This document shows positions 26,837 to 34,657 of a stretch of 64,000 nt of DNA, one piece after another. This DNA is from Bacteroidetes bacterium 2013_40CM_41_45. GTDB taxonomy: Bacteria; Bacteroidota; Bacteroidia; AKYH767-A; 2013-40CM-41-45. Each line of letters starts with the position of its first letter. The stretch's first letter is position 1. The translations under genes and the position numbers were made by a program. Below the pieces are notes generated by a model. That model was not told the DNA's origin. It did not search any database and saw only the letters and a program-made list of their open reading frames with translations. The stretch covers positions 471,887-535,886 of the forward strand of contig NGFH01000002.1 of assembly GCA_002215675.1 (NCBI GenBank), written 5' to 3'.

Positions 26837-27206
26837 GTTGATGCTTGCTCTGGTAATTTTTGCTTGTTGTTCAAGTTGTGCATCCATTATGAGCACCTCG
26901 CGACAAACGGTTCCCTTTTACAGTACACCCGAAGGTGCCACAATAATGATTAATGACAGCGTATATGGAAAAACTCCTTTGCATATCGACATGAAGAGAA
27001 AGAGGCGTGGTCGGGATGTGAGATTAAAGTTGGATGGTTATGAAACGTACTATGTTTACATGCATAGAACACTAAATCCCTGGGTTTTGGGAAACATACT
27101 TCTCGGTGGCCTGATAGGTTTGGGAATAGATGCTATAACGGGAGCCATGTATGAGGTGTATCCCGACAATATCAACGCTGATCTTAAAAAAACTTCACAG
27201 CAATAG
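26820..27206 (+). CDS. PEGA-domain lipoprotein
   Basis: 128 residues from the ATG at 26820 (a second ATG follows at 26823). The signal FACCSSCAS ends in a lipidation cysteine. The mature part begins with a PEGA domain: STPEGATIMINDSVYGKTPL contains the name motif and is followed by basic residues (KRKRRGRD). A hydrophobic glycine-rich stretch (NILLGGLIGLGIDAITGAMY) lies near the C-terminus, as in small cell-surface PEGA proteins. PEGA domains are thought to bind the envelope. The gene overlaps the end of the PorT-like gene by 17 bases. Confidence 0.85.
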   Translation: MMRRSKLMLALVIFACCSSCASIMSTSRQTVPFYSTPEGATIMINDSVYGKTPLHIDMKRKRRGRDVRLKLDGYETYYVYMHRTLNPWVLGNILLGGLIGLGIDAITGAMYEVYPDNINADLKKTSQQ

Positions 27207-27275
27207 CTCTTGAATTAAAATAGTTATAGTTGGAGAGTCCTTTCACCTCAGGCTTCATACGTTTACTGATTTTTC

Positions 27276-27283
27276 TATCTTCG
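27276..27283 (+). promoter_or_regulatory. -7 box TATCTTCG for secDF
   Basis: TATCTTCG is a one-base variant of the Bacteroidota -7 consensus TAnnTTTG. It lies 114 bases before the secDF ATG, which puts the hairpin at 27301-27385 inside the secDF leader. Confidence 0.45.
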
Positions 27284-27300
27284 CCCCCTCATTTAAAATA

Positions 27301-27385
27301 CGTTATACGTTATCAGTTATATGTTATACGAAAAAATCTCGTCATATAGCGCCATCCGTATAACTTATGACATATAATATATAAC
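27301..27385. repeat. Intergenic hairpin of GTTATAC words, copy in the secDF leader
   Basis: The left arm 27301-27330 has words CGTTATAC, GTTATCA, GTTATAT and GTTATACG. The right arm 27357-27385 reads CGTATAACTTATGACATATA and on, the near reverse complement. Twelve bases separate it from the secDF start. Confidence 0.8.
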
Positions 27386-27397
27386 TCTCTACCACAC

Positions 27398-30300
27398 ATG
27401 CAAAGCAAAGGGGCAATAAGATTTTTAGCCATCGCATTGGCAATAGTTTGCCTGTACCAACTATCATTTACCATAGTCGTTAATTACTGGGATAGCAAAA
27501 TCCATGGAATGGCCGCGGGTGATCCTGTGAAGGAAAAAGTGATTCTTGATTCTATGGCGACAGCACCGGCATATAACCTGCTGGTAAAAAAGTTTACGCT
27601 GGGCGAAGTGCGCGAGAACGAAATAAATCTTGGTCTCGACTTAAAAGGTGGAATGAATGTAACACTCGAAGTATCGCTCGTTGACCTGATTCGTTCACTC
27701 AGTAATTACAGCAAGGACGGCACTTTTAACCGTGCACTGGATGAGGCACAGAAAGGGGCTGTAGGCAGCCAGAAAGATTTTGTCACGCTTTTCTACGAGT
27801 CCTTCCGCAGGCTCGACCCCAATGCCCGCCTCTCGGCCATTTTTGCCACCAAAGATTTGCAGACCCGCATCAACCTGAATTCTTCAAATGACGAAGTGCT
27901 TAAGGTTATCCGCGATGAAGCCAACAATGCGTTCGACCGCACCTATCAAATTATAAAAACCCGTATAGATAAGTTTGGTGTTACATCACCCAACGTGCAA
28001 AAGCTGGCAGGCAACCGCATATTGGTTGAATTGCCAGGCATTAAAGAACCTGACCGCGTTCGCAAGCTCCTTCAGGGAACTGCCAAGCTGGAGTTTTGGG
28101 AAACGTTTGAGAACAAAGACATTTATCCCATACTGGACAGCGTTAATAAAATGCTGCGTGCTATTGCTCCAAAAGACACGCTGGCATCTGCAATCGATTC
28201 ATTAACTAAAGATACAACCGCTAAGGCAACAACGGCAAAGAAAGATACCGGTTCAACCACTATTGAAGAAATTCTTGGTAAAACCAAATCTGATTCCGAC
28301 ACAACTGCAAAAGCTGCAGCTGATACCAGTAAGAAAAAGACATTTGAAGAGTTTGCACAGGAGAATCCGCTCTTTGCATTTCTCACCCCTTCTTATTTCC
28401 AGAATCAGCAGGGCGGAACAGAGTTAAGAAAAGGACCTGTAATTGGAGTGGTTCAAATCAAGGACACATTAAAGATTAATGCTATCCTTAGAATGGAAGC
28501 GGTGAGAGCCAGGTTCCCGAAAGAATTTAAAGCGCTATGGACGGTTAAGCCGATTGATAAAGAAGGGAAGTTTCTTGAGTTGGTGGCTTTGCGCATGCCC
28601 GCCCGCGACAACACAGCGCCTCTTGAAGGCGATGCTATTACTGATGCCCGCAAGCAGAAAGGGCAGTTCAGCAATAACTGGGAAATTGGAATGAGCATGA
28701 ATGCCGAAGGCGCAAGAACCTGGAAGCGCTTGACCCGCGAAAACATTGGCAAGAGCATTGCAATTGTTCTGGATGATAATGTGTATTCTTACCCTACCGT
28801 ACAGGGAGAAATTGCCGGAGGCAACTCGCAAATCACCGGTAACTTTTCATTGAATGAAGCGGAAGACCTTGCCAATATTTTAAAAGTAGGTAAGCTGCCT
28901 GCTCCTGCAAAAATTGTTGAAGAAGCTATTGTAGGCCCTACCCTGGGACAAGAAGCCATTCAGAACAGCTTGATTTCTTTTATCATTGCATTCATTGTCA
29001 TCCTTCTCTTTATGGGATTGTATTACATGAGGGCAGGATGGGTAGCTAACCTTGCACTGTTTGCAAACATCTTTTTCATTATGGGCGTTTTGGCATCGCT
29101 GCATGCGGTACTTACGCTTCCCGGCATTGCAGGTATCGTCCTCACTATCGGTCTTTCTGTGGATGCCAACATTCTTATTTTCGAGAGGGTGCGCGAAGAA
29201 TTACGTCATGGAAAAGGCATTCGTCTTGCCATTGCCGATGGTTTCAAGCATGCCATGTCTTCCATTCTCGACTCCAACATTACACTTCTTATTTTGGGTA
29301 TCGTCTTATACCTTTTCGGAAGCGGACCCATACAGGGTTTTGCAACCACATTGGTCATAGGTATTCTGTGCTCACTGTTTGCGGCAGTTCTTATTTCGCG
29401 CCTCATCTTTGAAAACCTTCTTGCCAAAAACAAACCTATTTCATTTTCAAATAATTTCTCTGAAAATCTTTATAAGGGAATTCATTTTGATTTTGTGAAG
29501 AACAGGAGGGCGTATTATATTTTCTCGAGCCTCGTAATCATTGGGGGTATAGTCGCTTTCTCTATAAAGGGATTAAATTACGGAGTTGATTTTAAAGGCG
29601 GACGCACCTACATAGTGCAAATGGATAAATCGCTGCGTGCAGAAGACATTCGCCATGCCCTTACCAAAACTCTTGGCACTGCTCCCGAAGTTAAAACCGT
29701 AGGAACCGAAAACAGGTTTAAGGTTACTACTTCGTACCTGATTAATGACACGGCTTCCAACGTTGAAAATATTCTCATTGAAAAGCTGCGCACCGGACTG
29801 GCCCCGCTTTACGGTAATGCCCCTGATTTTGACACCTTCAAATCCAGAGACCTGATATCATCGCAAAAAGTAGGGCCTACCATTGCCGATGATATAAAGC
29901 GAAGTGCCGTATGGGCAATTCTTATTTCATGCGGGCTTATGTTCCTTTATATTTTCTTCCGGTTCAAAAAATGGCAGTATGGACTGGGCGCTACAGTTGC
30001 TTTGTTCCACGATGTATTGTTTGTGCTTTCGCTCTTTGCCATTCTCAACGGAGTTATTCCGGTTGCCCTCGAAATTGACCAGCATTTTATAGCCGCTATC
30101 CTCACCGTTATGGGTTACACGATGACCGAATCTGTTGTTGTGTTCGACCGGATACGCGAGTTCCTTAGCGTGCATCACACTGCCGATGATAAAACGGTAA
30201 TCAACGAAGCGCTGAATGCAACATTAAGCAGAACCATCAATACCACTCTTACCGTGTTCTTCGTATTGGTTGTAATCTTTATTTTTGGCGGAGAAGTTAT

Positions 30301-30460
30301 ACGCGGGTTTATTTTTGCGCTGCTTGTTGGGCGCGTCATCGGTACGTATTCATCCCTCTGCATATCAACACCAATAGTTATTGATTTCCAGAAAAAGAGA
30401 CAGGAAGAACAAAAAGGAATAACCAATCCTAAGCTGGCTGTAAAAGAGCCGGTAAATTAA
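27398..30460 (+). CDS. secDF: Protein translocase subunit SecDF (fused)
   Basis: 1020 residues, the SecD and SecF parts joined as is normal in Bacteroidota. It uses the proton gradient to pull secreted proteins through SecYEG on the periplasmic side. The SecD half has LGLDLKGGMNVTLEV near residue 78, a long periplasmic region (about 100-510) with an Ala/Lys/Thr-rich linker near 270-310, and six helices containing VLTIGLSVDANILIFERVRE. The SecF half begins near residue 690 with LNYGVDFKGGRTYIV and contains YTMTESVVVFDRIRE. A hairpin repeat lies in its leader and a terminator follows. Confidence 0.97.
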   Translation: MQSKGAIRFLAIALAIVCLYQLSFTIVVNYWDSKIHGMAAGDPVKEKVILDSMATAPAYNLLVKKFTLGEVRENEINLGLDLKGGMNVTLEVSLVDLIRSLSNYSKDGTFNRALDEAQKGAVGSQKDFVTLFYESFRRLDPNARLSAIFATKDLQTRINLNSSNDEVLKVIRDEANNAFDRTYQIIKTRIDKFGVTSPNVQKLAGNRILVELPGIKEPDRVRKLLQGTAKLEFWETFENKDIYPILDSVNKMLRAIAPKDTLASAIDSLTKDTTAKATTAKKDTGSTTIEEILGKTKSDSDTTAKAAADTSKKKTFEEFAQENPLFAFLTPSYFQNQQGGTELRKGPVIGVVQIKDTLKINAILRMEAVRARFPKEFKALWTVKPIDKEGKFLELVALRMPARDNTAPLEGDAITDARKQKGQFSNNWEIGMSMNAEGARTWKRLTRENIGKSIAIVLDDNVYSYPTVQGEIAGGNSQITGNFSLNEAEDLANILKVGKLPAPAKIVEEAIVGPTLGQEAIQNSLISFIIAFIVILLFMGLYYMRAGWVANLALFANIFFIMGVLASLHAVLTLPGIAGIVLTIGLSVDANILIFERVREELRHGKGIRLAIADGFKHAMSSILDSNITLLILGIVLYLFGSGPIQGFATTLVIGILCSLFAAVLISRLIFENLLAKNKPISFSNNFSENLYKGIHFDFVKNRRAYYIFSSLVIIGGIVAFSIKGLNYGVDFKGGRTYIVQMDKSLRAEDIRHALTKTLGTAPEVKTVGTENRFKVTTSYLINDTASNVENILIEKLRTGLAPLYGNAPDFDTFKSRDLISSQKVGPTIADDIKRSAVWAILISCGLMFLYIFFRFKKWQYGLGATVALFHDVLFVLSLFAILNGVIPVALEIDQHFIAAILTVMGYTMTESVVVFDRIREFLSVHHTADDKTVINEALNATLSRTINTTLTVFFVLVVIFIFGGEVIRGFIFALLVGRVIGTYSSLCISTPIVIDFQKKRQEEQKGITNPKLAVKEPVN

Positions 30461-30476
30461 TAACCAAAGAATAAGC

Positions 30477-30510
30477 GAAAAAAGCGGGGCAAAAATGTCC
30501 CGCTTTTTTT
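30477..30510 (+). terminator. Intrinsic terminator of secDF
   Basis: A-rich stretch plus AGCGGG, a ten-base loop, then CCCGCTTTTTTT. The hairpin with its T-run lies 17 bases after the secDF stop and just ahead of the gap promoter. Confidence 0.9.
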
Positions 30511-30533
30511 ATGTCCGTTTCATTTTCATAGAA

Positions 30534-30541
30534 TACCTTTG
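30534..30541 (+). promoter_or_regulatory. -7 box TACCTTTG immediately before gap
   Basis: TACCTTTG fits TAnnTTTG exactly and ends four bases before the ATG at 30546. With the start site expected a few bases after the box, the mRNA would have almost no leader. Confidence 0.6.
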
Positions 30542-30545
30542 CAGT

Positions 30546-31595
30546 ATGGAAAAGATAAGAGTAGCTATAAATGGATTCGGAAGAATAGGACGAATCACCA
30601 CACGGGCATTGCTCAAAAACAAGCATATCGAAATTGTTGCTCTTAATGATTTAACCGACACCAAAACACTTGCTCATCTTTTTAAATATGATTCCGTTCA
30701 CGGAAGGTTTAATGGAGAAGTTGGTTCCACAAAAGATGAGATTATCATCAACGGAAATAAGATAAAAGTTTTTTCAGAAAAAGACCCTACGGCTCTTCCA
30801 TGGAAATCGTTTGACGTGGATGTGCTGCTTGAAAGTACCGGCAAATTTACCGAGGCGGAAAAGGCAGCCGCTCATCTTAAATCGGGAGCGAAAAAAGTAA
30901 TCATCACCGCACCGCTCAAAGGCAGTCATAAATTCAGTTCTGACGGAATCGGTGAAGTCAAAACAATTGTGCTGGGTGTGAACGAGGATATTATTTCGGG
31001 TGATGAAAAAATAATGTCGAATGCATCATGCACTACCAACAATGCCGCACCCATGATAAAAGTGCTCGATGATAATTTCGGAATTGAATCTGCTTTTGTT
31101 ACCACTATTCACGCATACACAGGCGACCAGAACCTGCACGATGCTCCGCATAAAGATTTGCGCAGGGCAAGAGCTGCGGCAGTTTCAATAATCCCGACAA
31201 CAACCGGTGCGGCTAAAGCGCTTACCGATGTGTTTCCACATCTTGAAGGAAAGATTGGCGGGGCAGGAATACGTGTTCCGGTTTCGTGCGGCTCTATGAC
31301 TGATATTACCTGTGTTTTGAAAAAAAATGCTTCGGTCGAAGAAATTAATAATGCATTTTTGAAAGTGGCTCAGACCGGGCTAAAAAATATTGTTGAATAT
31401 ACAGAAGACCCCATCGTGTCTGCCGATATTGTTGGCAGTCCGTACTCCTGTATTTTTGATTCCCAGTTGACTTCCTCGCTCGGTAAAACCGTAAAAGTTG
31501 TTGGCTGGTATGATAATGAAACGGGTTACTCTAACCGCCTGGCTGATTTAGCTGAGCTGCTTTATTCTAAAGTGGCAGTCGGTACGAATAACTAA
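30546..31595 (+). CDS. gap: Glyceraldehyde-3-phosphate dehydrogenase, type I
   Basis: 349 residues. It oxidises glyceraldehyde 3-phosphate to 1,3-bisphosphoglycerate. The NAD fold opens with [12 protein letters not shown], and the active site NASCTTN is present near residue 160 with its cysteine intact; later motifs [20 protein letters not shown] and [11 protein letters not shown] are also canonical. An open frame extends 17 codons upstream to 30495, but that region holds the secDF terminator and the -7 box, so 30546 is the start. A terminator follows. Confidence 0.97.
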   Translation: MEKIRVAINGFGRIGRITTRALLKNKHIEIVALNDLTDTKTLAHLFKYDSVHGRFNGEVGSTKDEIIINGNKIKVFSEKDPTALPWKSFDVDVLLESTGKFTEAEKAAAHLKSGAKKVIITAPLKGSHKFSSDGIGEVKTIVLGVNEDIISGDEKIMSNASCTTNNAAPMIKVLDDNFGIESAFVTTIHAYTGDQNLHDAPHKDLRRARAAAVSIIPTTTGAAKALTDVFPHLEGKIGGAGIRVPVSCGSMTDITCVLKKNASVEEINNAFLKVAQTGLKNIVEYTEDPIVSADIVGSPYSCIFDSQLTSSLGKTVKVVGWYDNETGYSNRLADLAELLYSKVAVGTNN

Positions 31596-31615
31596 TTTTT
31601 ACGGATTTACGAATT

Positions 31616-31639
31616 AAAGCCCGCGATAGCGGGCTTTTT
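31616..31639 (+). terminator. Intrinsic terminator of gap
   Basis: AAAGCCCGC-GATA-GCGGGCTTT with a T-run, 20 bases after the stop. The stem is the same as that of the terminator at 32581-32605 after arsI. Confidence 0.92.
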
Positions 31640-31699
31640 AATTTATTCCTGACGTTTTATAAAAATATTTTAAAAACTTCTTGCGTAAGTGATTTATAT

Positions 31700-31717
31700 T
31701 ATCGTATATTTGCGATA
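31700..31717 (+). promoter_or_regulatory. Promoter and probable ArsR operator
   Basis: TATATTTG (31705-31712) is a consensus -7 box, with a TTG at 31681 in the -33 region. It is bracketed exactly by TATCG (31700-31704) and CGATA (31713-31717), an inverted repeat. Binding of the ArsR protein encoded 13 bases downstream would block this promoter. Confidence 0.6.
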
Positions 31718-31729
31718 TATAATAAAATA

Positions 31730-32062
31730 ATGGCGATAAACAAGAAAGAAGAATTCAGCGGCAGGGAAAATGAGTTGGCTGATTTTGCAAATGCTATCAG
31801 TCACCCTGCCCGTGTTGCTATCCTGAAACAACTGGCAAAAAAAGATGTGTGCATCTGCGGAGAGATTGTTGAAGTGCTGCCGCTTGCACAGTCAACCGTT
31901 TCGCAACATTTGAAAGAATTGCTGAAAGCCGGGCTCATCACAGGAACGGTTGACGGCGTGAAATCGTGCTATTGTATTAACTGGAAAACTTTTGAGCGGT
32001 TTGAAAAAAGCTTCAACGAATTTTTTACCAAAACAAATTCCAATAATCCTAAATGTTGTTAA
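31730..32062 (+). CDS. arsR: ArsR/SmtB-family metalloregulatory repressor
   Basis: 110 residues, a winged-helix DNA-binding protein. The recognition region reads [20 protein letters not shown], with [19 protein letters not shown] forming the wing. Cysteines available for As(III) binding are in [10 protein letters not shown], before the helix-turn-helix as in classic ArsR, plus SCYC and a C-terminal NNPKCC. It most likely represses its own promoter and the adjacent arsI until trivalent arsenic binds. An inverted repeat overlaps the -7 box upstream. Confidence 0.88.
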   Translation: MAINKKEEFSGRENELADFANAISHPARVAILKQLAKKDVCICGEIVEVLPLAQSTVSQHLKELLKAGLITGTVDGVKSCYCINWKTFERFEKSFNEFFTKTNSNNPKCC

Positions 32063-32096
32063 ATTCCAAAAACCAAATTCCAAAAATCAAAAAACC
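32059..32096. repeat. Low-complexity word repeat (CCAAATTCCAAAA type)
   Basis: AAATTCCAAAAACC, AAATTCCAAAAATC and AAAAAACCAAAT repeat across the end of arsR and the gap before arsI. No hairpin partner is seen. Confidence 0.5.
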
Positions 32097-32103
32097 AAAT
32101 ACT

Positions 32104-32532
32104 ATGAACAATTCATTTCCCAGAATGCATGTAAGCTTGTATGTAAGCGACATTGCAAAGTCAGTAGAATTTTACTCGCAATTTTTCGGGCAGGAGCCGG
32201 CAAAGGTGAAACCGAATTATGCAAAGTATATTTTAGAAAAACTATCGCTCATCATTTCATTTGTTGAGAACAAAGAACGGGTGCAGTCTAATTTCGGGCA
32301 CCTGGGTTTCCAGGTAGAGTCTGTGGAAGACCTGAACATTAAATTGTGGGAAGCGAAAAAGAAAAATATTGTTGCACGAGAGGAAATGGGGACCACCTGC
32401 TGCTATGCAAAACAGGATAAGTTCTGGGTGAATGACCCTGACGGTGTACAGTGGGAAGTTTATTACTTCCATGCCGATGCAGAGTTTAACGACCCGCATT
32501 ATGATAAGAGTGAGGCGGCACCTTGCTGTTGA
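32104..32532 (+). CDS. arsI: ArsI/CadI-family VOC metalloenzyme (organoarsenical C-As lyase candidate)
   Basis: 142 residues, a vicinal-oxygen-chelate (glyoxalase-like) fold: MHVSLYVSDIAKSVEFYSQF at the start, HLGFQVESVEDL in the middle, WVNDPDGVQWEVYYFHAD at the end, giving the His/His/Glu metal set. The neighbouring cysteines of GTTCCYA (about residues 98-104) match the pair that binds trivalent methylarsenic in ArsI, and the C-terminus ends APCC. ArsI splits the carbon-arsenic bond of MAs(III) to give As(III). The partner arsR lies just upstream. CadI-named relatives with cadmium links exist, so the substrate is inferred. Confidence 0.85.
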   Translation: MNNSFPRMHVSLYVSDIAKSVEFYSQFFGQEPAKVKPNYAKYILEKLSLIISFVENKERVQSNFGHLGFQVESVEDLNIKLWEAKKKNIVAREEMGTTCCYAKQDKFWVNDPDGVQWEVYYFHADAEFNDPHYDKSEAAPCC

Positions 32533-32537
32533 ACATG

Positions 32538-32576
32538 CCTCACCCCTAACCCCTCTCCAAAGGAGAGGGGAATGAG
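32538..32576. repeat. CCTCACCCC-family palindrome, short copy
   Basis: CCTCACCCCTAACCCCTCTC-CAAAG-GAGAGGGG with a trailing AATGAG. It is a shorter relative of the branched element at 24463-24551 and lies between the arsI stop and its terminator. Confidence 0.75.
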
Positions 32577-32580
32577 AATT

Positions 32581-32605
32581 AAGCCCGCGGTAGCGGGCTT
32601 TTTGT
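32581..32605 (+). terminator. Intrinsic terminator of arsR-arsI
   Basis: AAGCCCGC-GGTA-GCGGGCTT followed by TTTG and more Ts. It uses the same stem as the gap terminator at 31616. Confidence 0.88.
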
Positions 32606-32620
32606 TTTCTCGAGAAAAAT

Positions 32621-32628
32621 TACATTTG
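32621..32628 (+). promoter_or_regulatory. -7 box TACATTTG
   Basis: TACATTTG matches TAnnTTTG, with TTTTTG about 16 bases upstream as a -33 element. It ends 23 bases before the ATG at 32652. Confidence 0.6.
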
Positions 32629-32651
32629 TTCTGACAAAACTTAAATTAGCC

Positions 32652-33476
32652 ATGGACGTGAAAAAAAGAGTATTTCTCAATTTGATTTTAATCCTTCCCA
32701 TGCTTTCTGCAAGAGGGCAAGATGAAGCAGCATATCTAAAATCTCATGCCGTTGTTATTGATAACCCGGAGAAGTTAAGCGACAGTATTTATACTCTCTT
32801 ATCATCGTTTCAAATCATAATGTTTGGTGAGATGCATGGCACAAATGAGTCGGCTCCATTTGTCAAAGGACTTGCGGAACTGTTCCTTGCCAAAGGCGAC
32901 AGTGTACAAATGGGACTGGAGATTCCACCGGAACTGATGACAAAATTTATTTTGCTTCACACCCACAGCAGTGTTTATCAAAGTGCTTTCTTCAGCAATC
33001 CTCCGTTCTTAGACGGCAAAGAATCTGTGCCTTGGGCGCATCTTATTGAAACACTCAACGGGAATCTAAAAGTGAAAATATTTTTCTTTGATGTAAATGC
33101 CGGTGAGAAAAAATATGACCGGGACAGTTTAATGGCAGCAAAAATTAAAACACAATTCGACTTATATCCAAACTGGAAAATGATAACCCTTAGCGGCAAC
33201 TATCACAACAGAATTGACAATGTGGCTTCAATGACTTCAGTCCTTAAAAGAAACGTCACGGCAAAAATTTGCTCTTTAGATATGGAGTACAAAGAAGGAA
33301 GCGCCCATGCAAATTTCACTCACGGTATGGAAATAAAACAATTAGGCAGCTACCCATCTGTTTATAACTCAACTCCGGGTCTGGACCGGTATTTAATTTT
33401 ACTTTCAGGCTATAACTACAATGGATTTTACTATACAAAATTCATCACACCGGCAACAATGGTAAAGCAAGAATAA
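32652..33476 (+). CDS. Exported protein of the EreA/ChaN-like (Tiki) superfamily, function unknown
   Basis: 274 residues with a signal peptide (VFLNLILILPMLSARGQ). The mature part contains IIMFGEMHGTNESAPFV near residue 60 and VQMGLEIPPEL near residue 95, then NLKVKIFFFDVN and ITLSGNYHNR near residue 185. GExHGTNE followed by a conserved E and a late histidine is the pattern of erythromycin-esterase-like and ChaN-type folds, which place Glu and His around a shared active site. I cannot name the substrate, and antibiotic esterase activity should not be assumed. It has its own promoter. Confidence 0.6.
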   Translation: MDVKKRVFLNLILILPMLSARGQDEAAYLKSHAVVIDNPEKLSDSIYTLLSSFQIIMFGEMHGTNESAPFVKGLAELFLAKGDSVQMGLEIPPELMTKFILLHTHSSVYQSAFFSNPPFLDGKESVPWAHLIETLNGNLKVKIFFFDVNAGEKKYDRDSLMAAKIKTQFDLYPNWKMITLSGNYHNRIDNVASMTSVLKRNVTAKICSLDMEYKEGSAHANFTHGMEIKQLGSYPSVYNSTPGLDRYLILLSGYNYNGFYYTKFITPATMVKQE

Positions 33477-33633
33477 AGAAATTAAAAAACGTAAAGAGAC
33501 GTCCAGGCACCGAAAATTTTCTTCGATACTTTTTGTGTCGACAAGTCGGGCTTGCCCGACTCAGTTGCTCCCTGTCCTTGTCTGTCATTCCGAGGGAGCA
33601 CTTCGCGACCGAGGAATCTGTTGGAATTATTTC

Positions 33634-33685
33634 CCTCACCCCTTTCGTCCCCTCTCCTTCAGGAGAGGAGGTTTGGGAGGTGAGG
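33634..33685. repeat. CCTCACCCC-family palindrome with inner hairpin
   Basis: The outer arms CCTCACC and GGTGAGG enclose CCCCTCTCCTTCAGGAGAGG. It shares its first 20 bases with the element at 24463. Confidence 0.8.
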
Positions 33686-33692
33686 TATTCAG

Positions 33693-33749
33693 GGACACTT
33701 AGGACTCGAGGGACTCTAACTGTTTGTGTCGTAAGAGTCCCAAGTGTCC
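33693..33749. repeat. Long inverted repeat of GGACTC words
   Basis: GGACACTTAGGACTC (33693-33707) pairs with GAGTCCCAAGTGTCC (33735-33749), 14 of 15 positions. The loop again contains GAGGGACTC. Confidence 0.75.
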
Positions 33750-33813
33750 TTGAAGGACAAAGTGTATAGAGAATAAAAAAGTTTGAGAGACTTCCAGCCG
33801 TTCACAGCTAAAC

Positions 33814-33872
33814 CCGATGGAGCCGGAGTGTAGCGCAGGCGAGAGCGGGACGGTAGAGTGTGAGAGCATCGG
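33814..33872. other. Possible structured noncoding element
   Basis: CCGATG (33814-33819) and CATCGG (33867-33872) close a GC-rich 59-base segment unlike the AT-rich DNA around it. CTTCC (33791) and GGAAG (33871) could extend the closure. It lies about 120 bases ahead of the tRNA-tuf promoter. No known RNA family is recognised. Confidence 0.35.
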
Positions 33873-33988
33873 AAGGGTGTTTCCAAAAAATAAAAAGTCA
33901 TAAATTTTGATTTTTTAACACTATTTAAAGTAGTAATTTTATGCACTTGGGGTGCGTTTTTCGGTCAAAAAATAATTTTTTGAAATTA

Positions 33989-34018
33989 TTTTGTATGAAC
34001 TAAAGTTTCATATATTTG
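33989..34018 (+). promoter_or_regulatory. Consensus promoter of the tRNA-tuf operon
   Basis: TTTTG at 33989-33993 (-33 element), 17 bases, then TATATTTG at 34011-34018, a full match to TAnnTTTG. Transcription would begin near 34023, about 60 bases before the first tRNA. Confidence 0.8.
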
Positions 34019-34085
34019 CCATCCCTTTTTTGAGGGGGAGTGTGTTATTATTGAAAAAAGTCTATAAAAGTTAATAAAAACCCCT

Positions 34086-34159
34086 GCCGATGTAGCTCAG
34101 TTGGTTAGAGCTACTGATTTGTAATCAGTAGGTCGGGGGTTCGAGTCCCTCCATCGGCT
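34086..34159 (+). tRNA. tRNA-Thr (anticodon TGT)
   Basis: 74 nt cloverleaf: acceptor GCCGATG/CATCGGC, D arm GCTCAGTTGGTTAGAGC, anticodon stem CTACTGA/TCAGTAG with loop TTTGTAA, T loop TTCGAGT. The 3' CCA is not encoded. It is the first gene of the operon. Confidence 0.97.
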
Positions 34160-34228
34160 CGAAAGTTCTTTGAAAAAAATAAAATCGCTGGGAAGTCCAA
34201 GGATTCCAGTAACCTCAACATCTTCCCA

Positions 34229-34311
34229 GGGGGGATACCAGAGTGGCCAAATGGGACAGACTGTAAATCTGTTGTCTTACGACTTCGGAGGTTCGAATCC
34301 TCCTCTCCCCA
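34229..34311 (+). tRNA. tRNA-Tyr (anticodon GTA)
   Basis: 83 nt with the long variable arm of a class II tRNA. Acceptor GGGGGGA/TCTCCCC (one G-U pair), anticodon stem CAGA/TCTG around CTGTAAA, T arm GGAGG-TTCGAAT-CCTCC. CCA is not encoded. Confidence 0.96.
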
Positions 34312-34318
34312 CAATAGA

Positions 34319-34367
34319 TTTGGGGATTGCGAATTGCAGAATACGGATACAAATCCGAAACCTGATT
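34319..34367. repeat. Word repeat (GATTGCGAAT / AATCCGAAA)
   Basis: GGGATTGCGAATTGCAGAAT is followed by ACGGATACAAATCCGAAAC. The same words recur in the rplJ-rplL spacer at 38943-38998. It sits between tRNA-Tyr and tRNA-Gly. Confidence 0.6.
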
Positions 34368-34372
34368 CAAAA

Positions 34373-34445
34373 GCGGAAGTAGCTCATTTGGTAGAGCACT
34401 AGCCTTCCAAGCTGGGGGTGGCGGGTTCGAGCCCCGTCTTCCGCT
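34373..34445 (+). tRNA. tRNA-Gly (anticodon TCC)
   Basis: 73 nt. Acceptor GCGGAAG/CTTCCGC, D arm GCTCATTTGGTAGAGC, anticodon loop CTTCCAA, T arm GCGGG-TTCGAGC-CCCGT. CCA is not encoded. Confidence 0.96.
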
Positions 34446-34460
34446 CTAAGACTTCATCAA

Positions 34461-34533
34461 GCCAATGTAGCTCAGTTGGTAGAGCACATCCATGGTAAGG
34501 ATGAGGTCATCAGTTCGATTCTGATCATTGGCT
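34461..34533 (+). tRNA. tRNA-Thr (anticodon GGT)
   Basis: 73 nt. Acceptor GCCAATG/CATTGGC, anticodon stem CATCC/GGATG around ATGGTAA, T arm ATCAG-TTCGATT-CTGAT. CCA is not encoded. Two partial copies of its 3' part follow at 34570 and 34658. Confidence 0.96.
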
Positions 34534-34569
34534 CATAATTCAGAGTGTGGACGGAAAGAAAGAAAAGGC

Positions 34570-34625
34570 GGTAGAGCATCCGCCAGAGGCGGAAGGTCAT
34601 CAGTTCGATTCTGATCATTGGCTCA
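34570..34625 (+). repeat. tRNA-Thr 3'-part copy 1 with anticodon arm replaced by a palindrome
   Basis: The copy begins in the D arm (GGTAGAGCA) and ends AGGTCAT...ATCATTGGCTCA; its last 32 bases (34594-34625) are identical to 34504-34535 of tRNA-Thr(GGT). The 17-base anticodon arm of the tRNA is replaced by TCCGCC-AGA-GGCGGA (34579-34593). There is no 5' acceptor strand, so it cannot be a working tRNA. GGCGG at 34567-34571 could pair alternatively with the CCGCC of the palindrome. Confidence 0.9.
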
Positions 34626-34657
34626 ACTGAGAGGGGACGGAGAGCAAGGAAAGAGGC

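Larger units (their letters stand above)
33477..34085. other. Gene-free palindrome island upstream of the tRNA-tuf operon
   Basis: No credible gene is seen in these 609 bases. They hold AGTCGGGCTTGCCCGACT (33544-33561), an ATTCC...GGAAT element (about 33587-33609), a CCTCACCCC-family hairpin (33634-33685), a 15-bp inverted repeat with one mismatch (33693-33707 with 33735-33749), TGTCCTTGAAGGACA (33746-33760), a possible folded element (33814-33872) and the operon promoter. Confidence 0.75.

Noticed and set aside
30546-32532. gap next to arsR-arsI as a GAPDH/ArsJ arsenate-export pathway
   Set aside because: gap has its own promoter and terminator and no arsJ is present, so the neighbours are probably unrelated.
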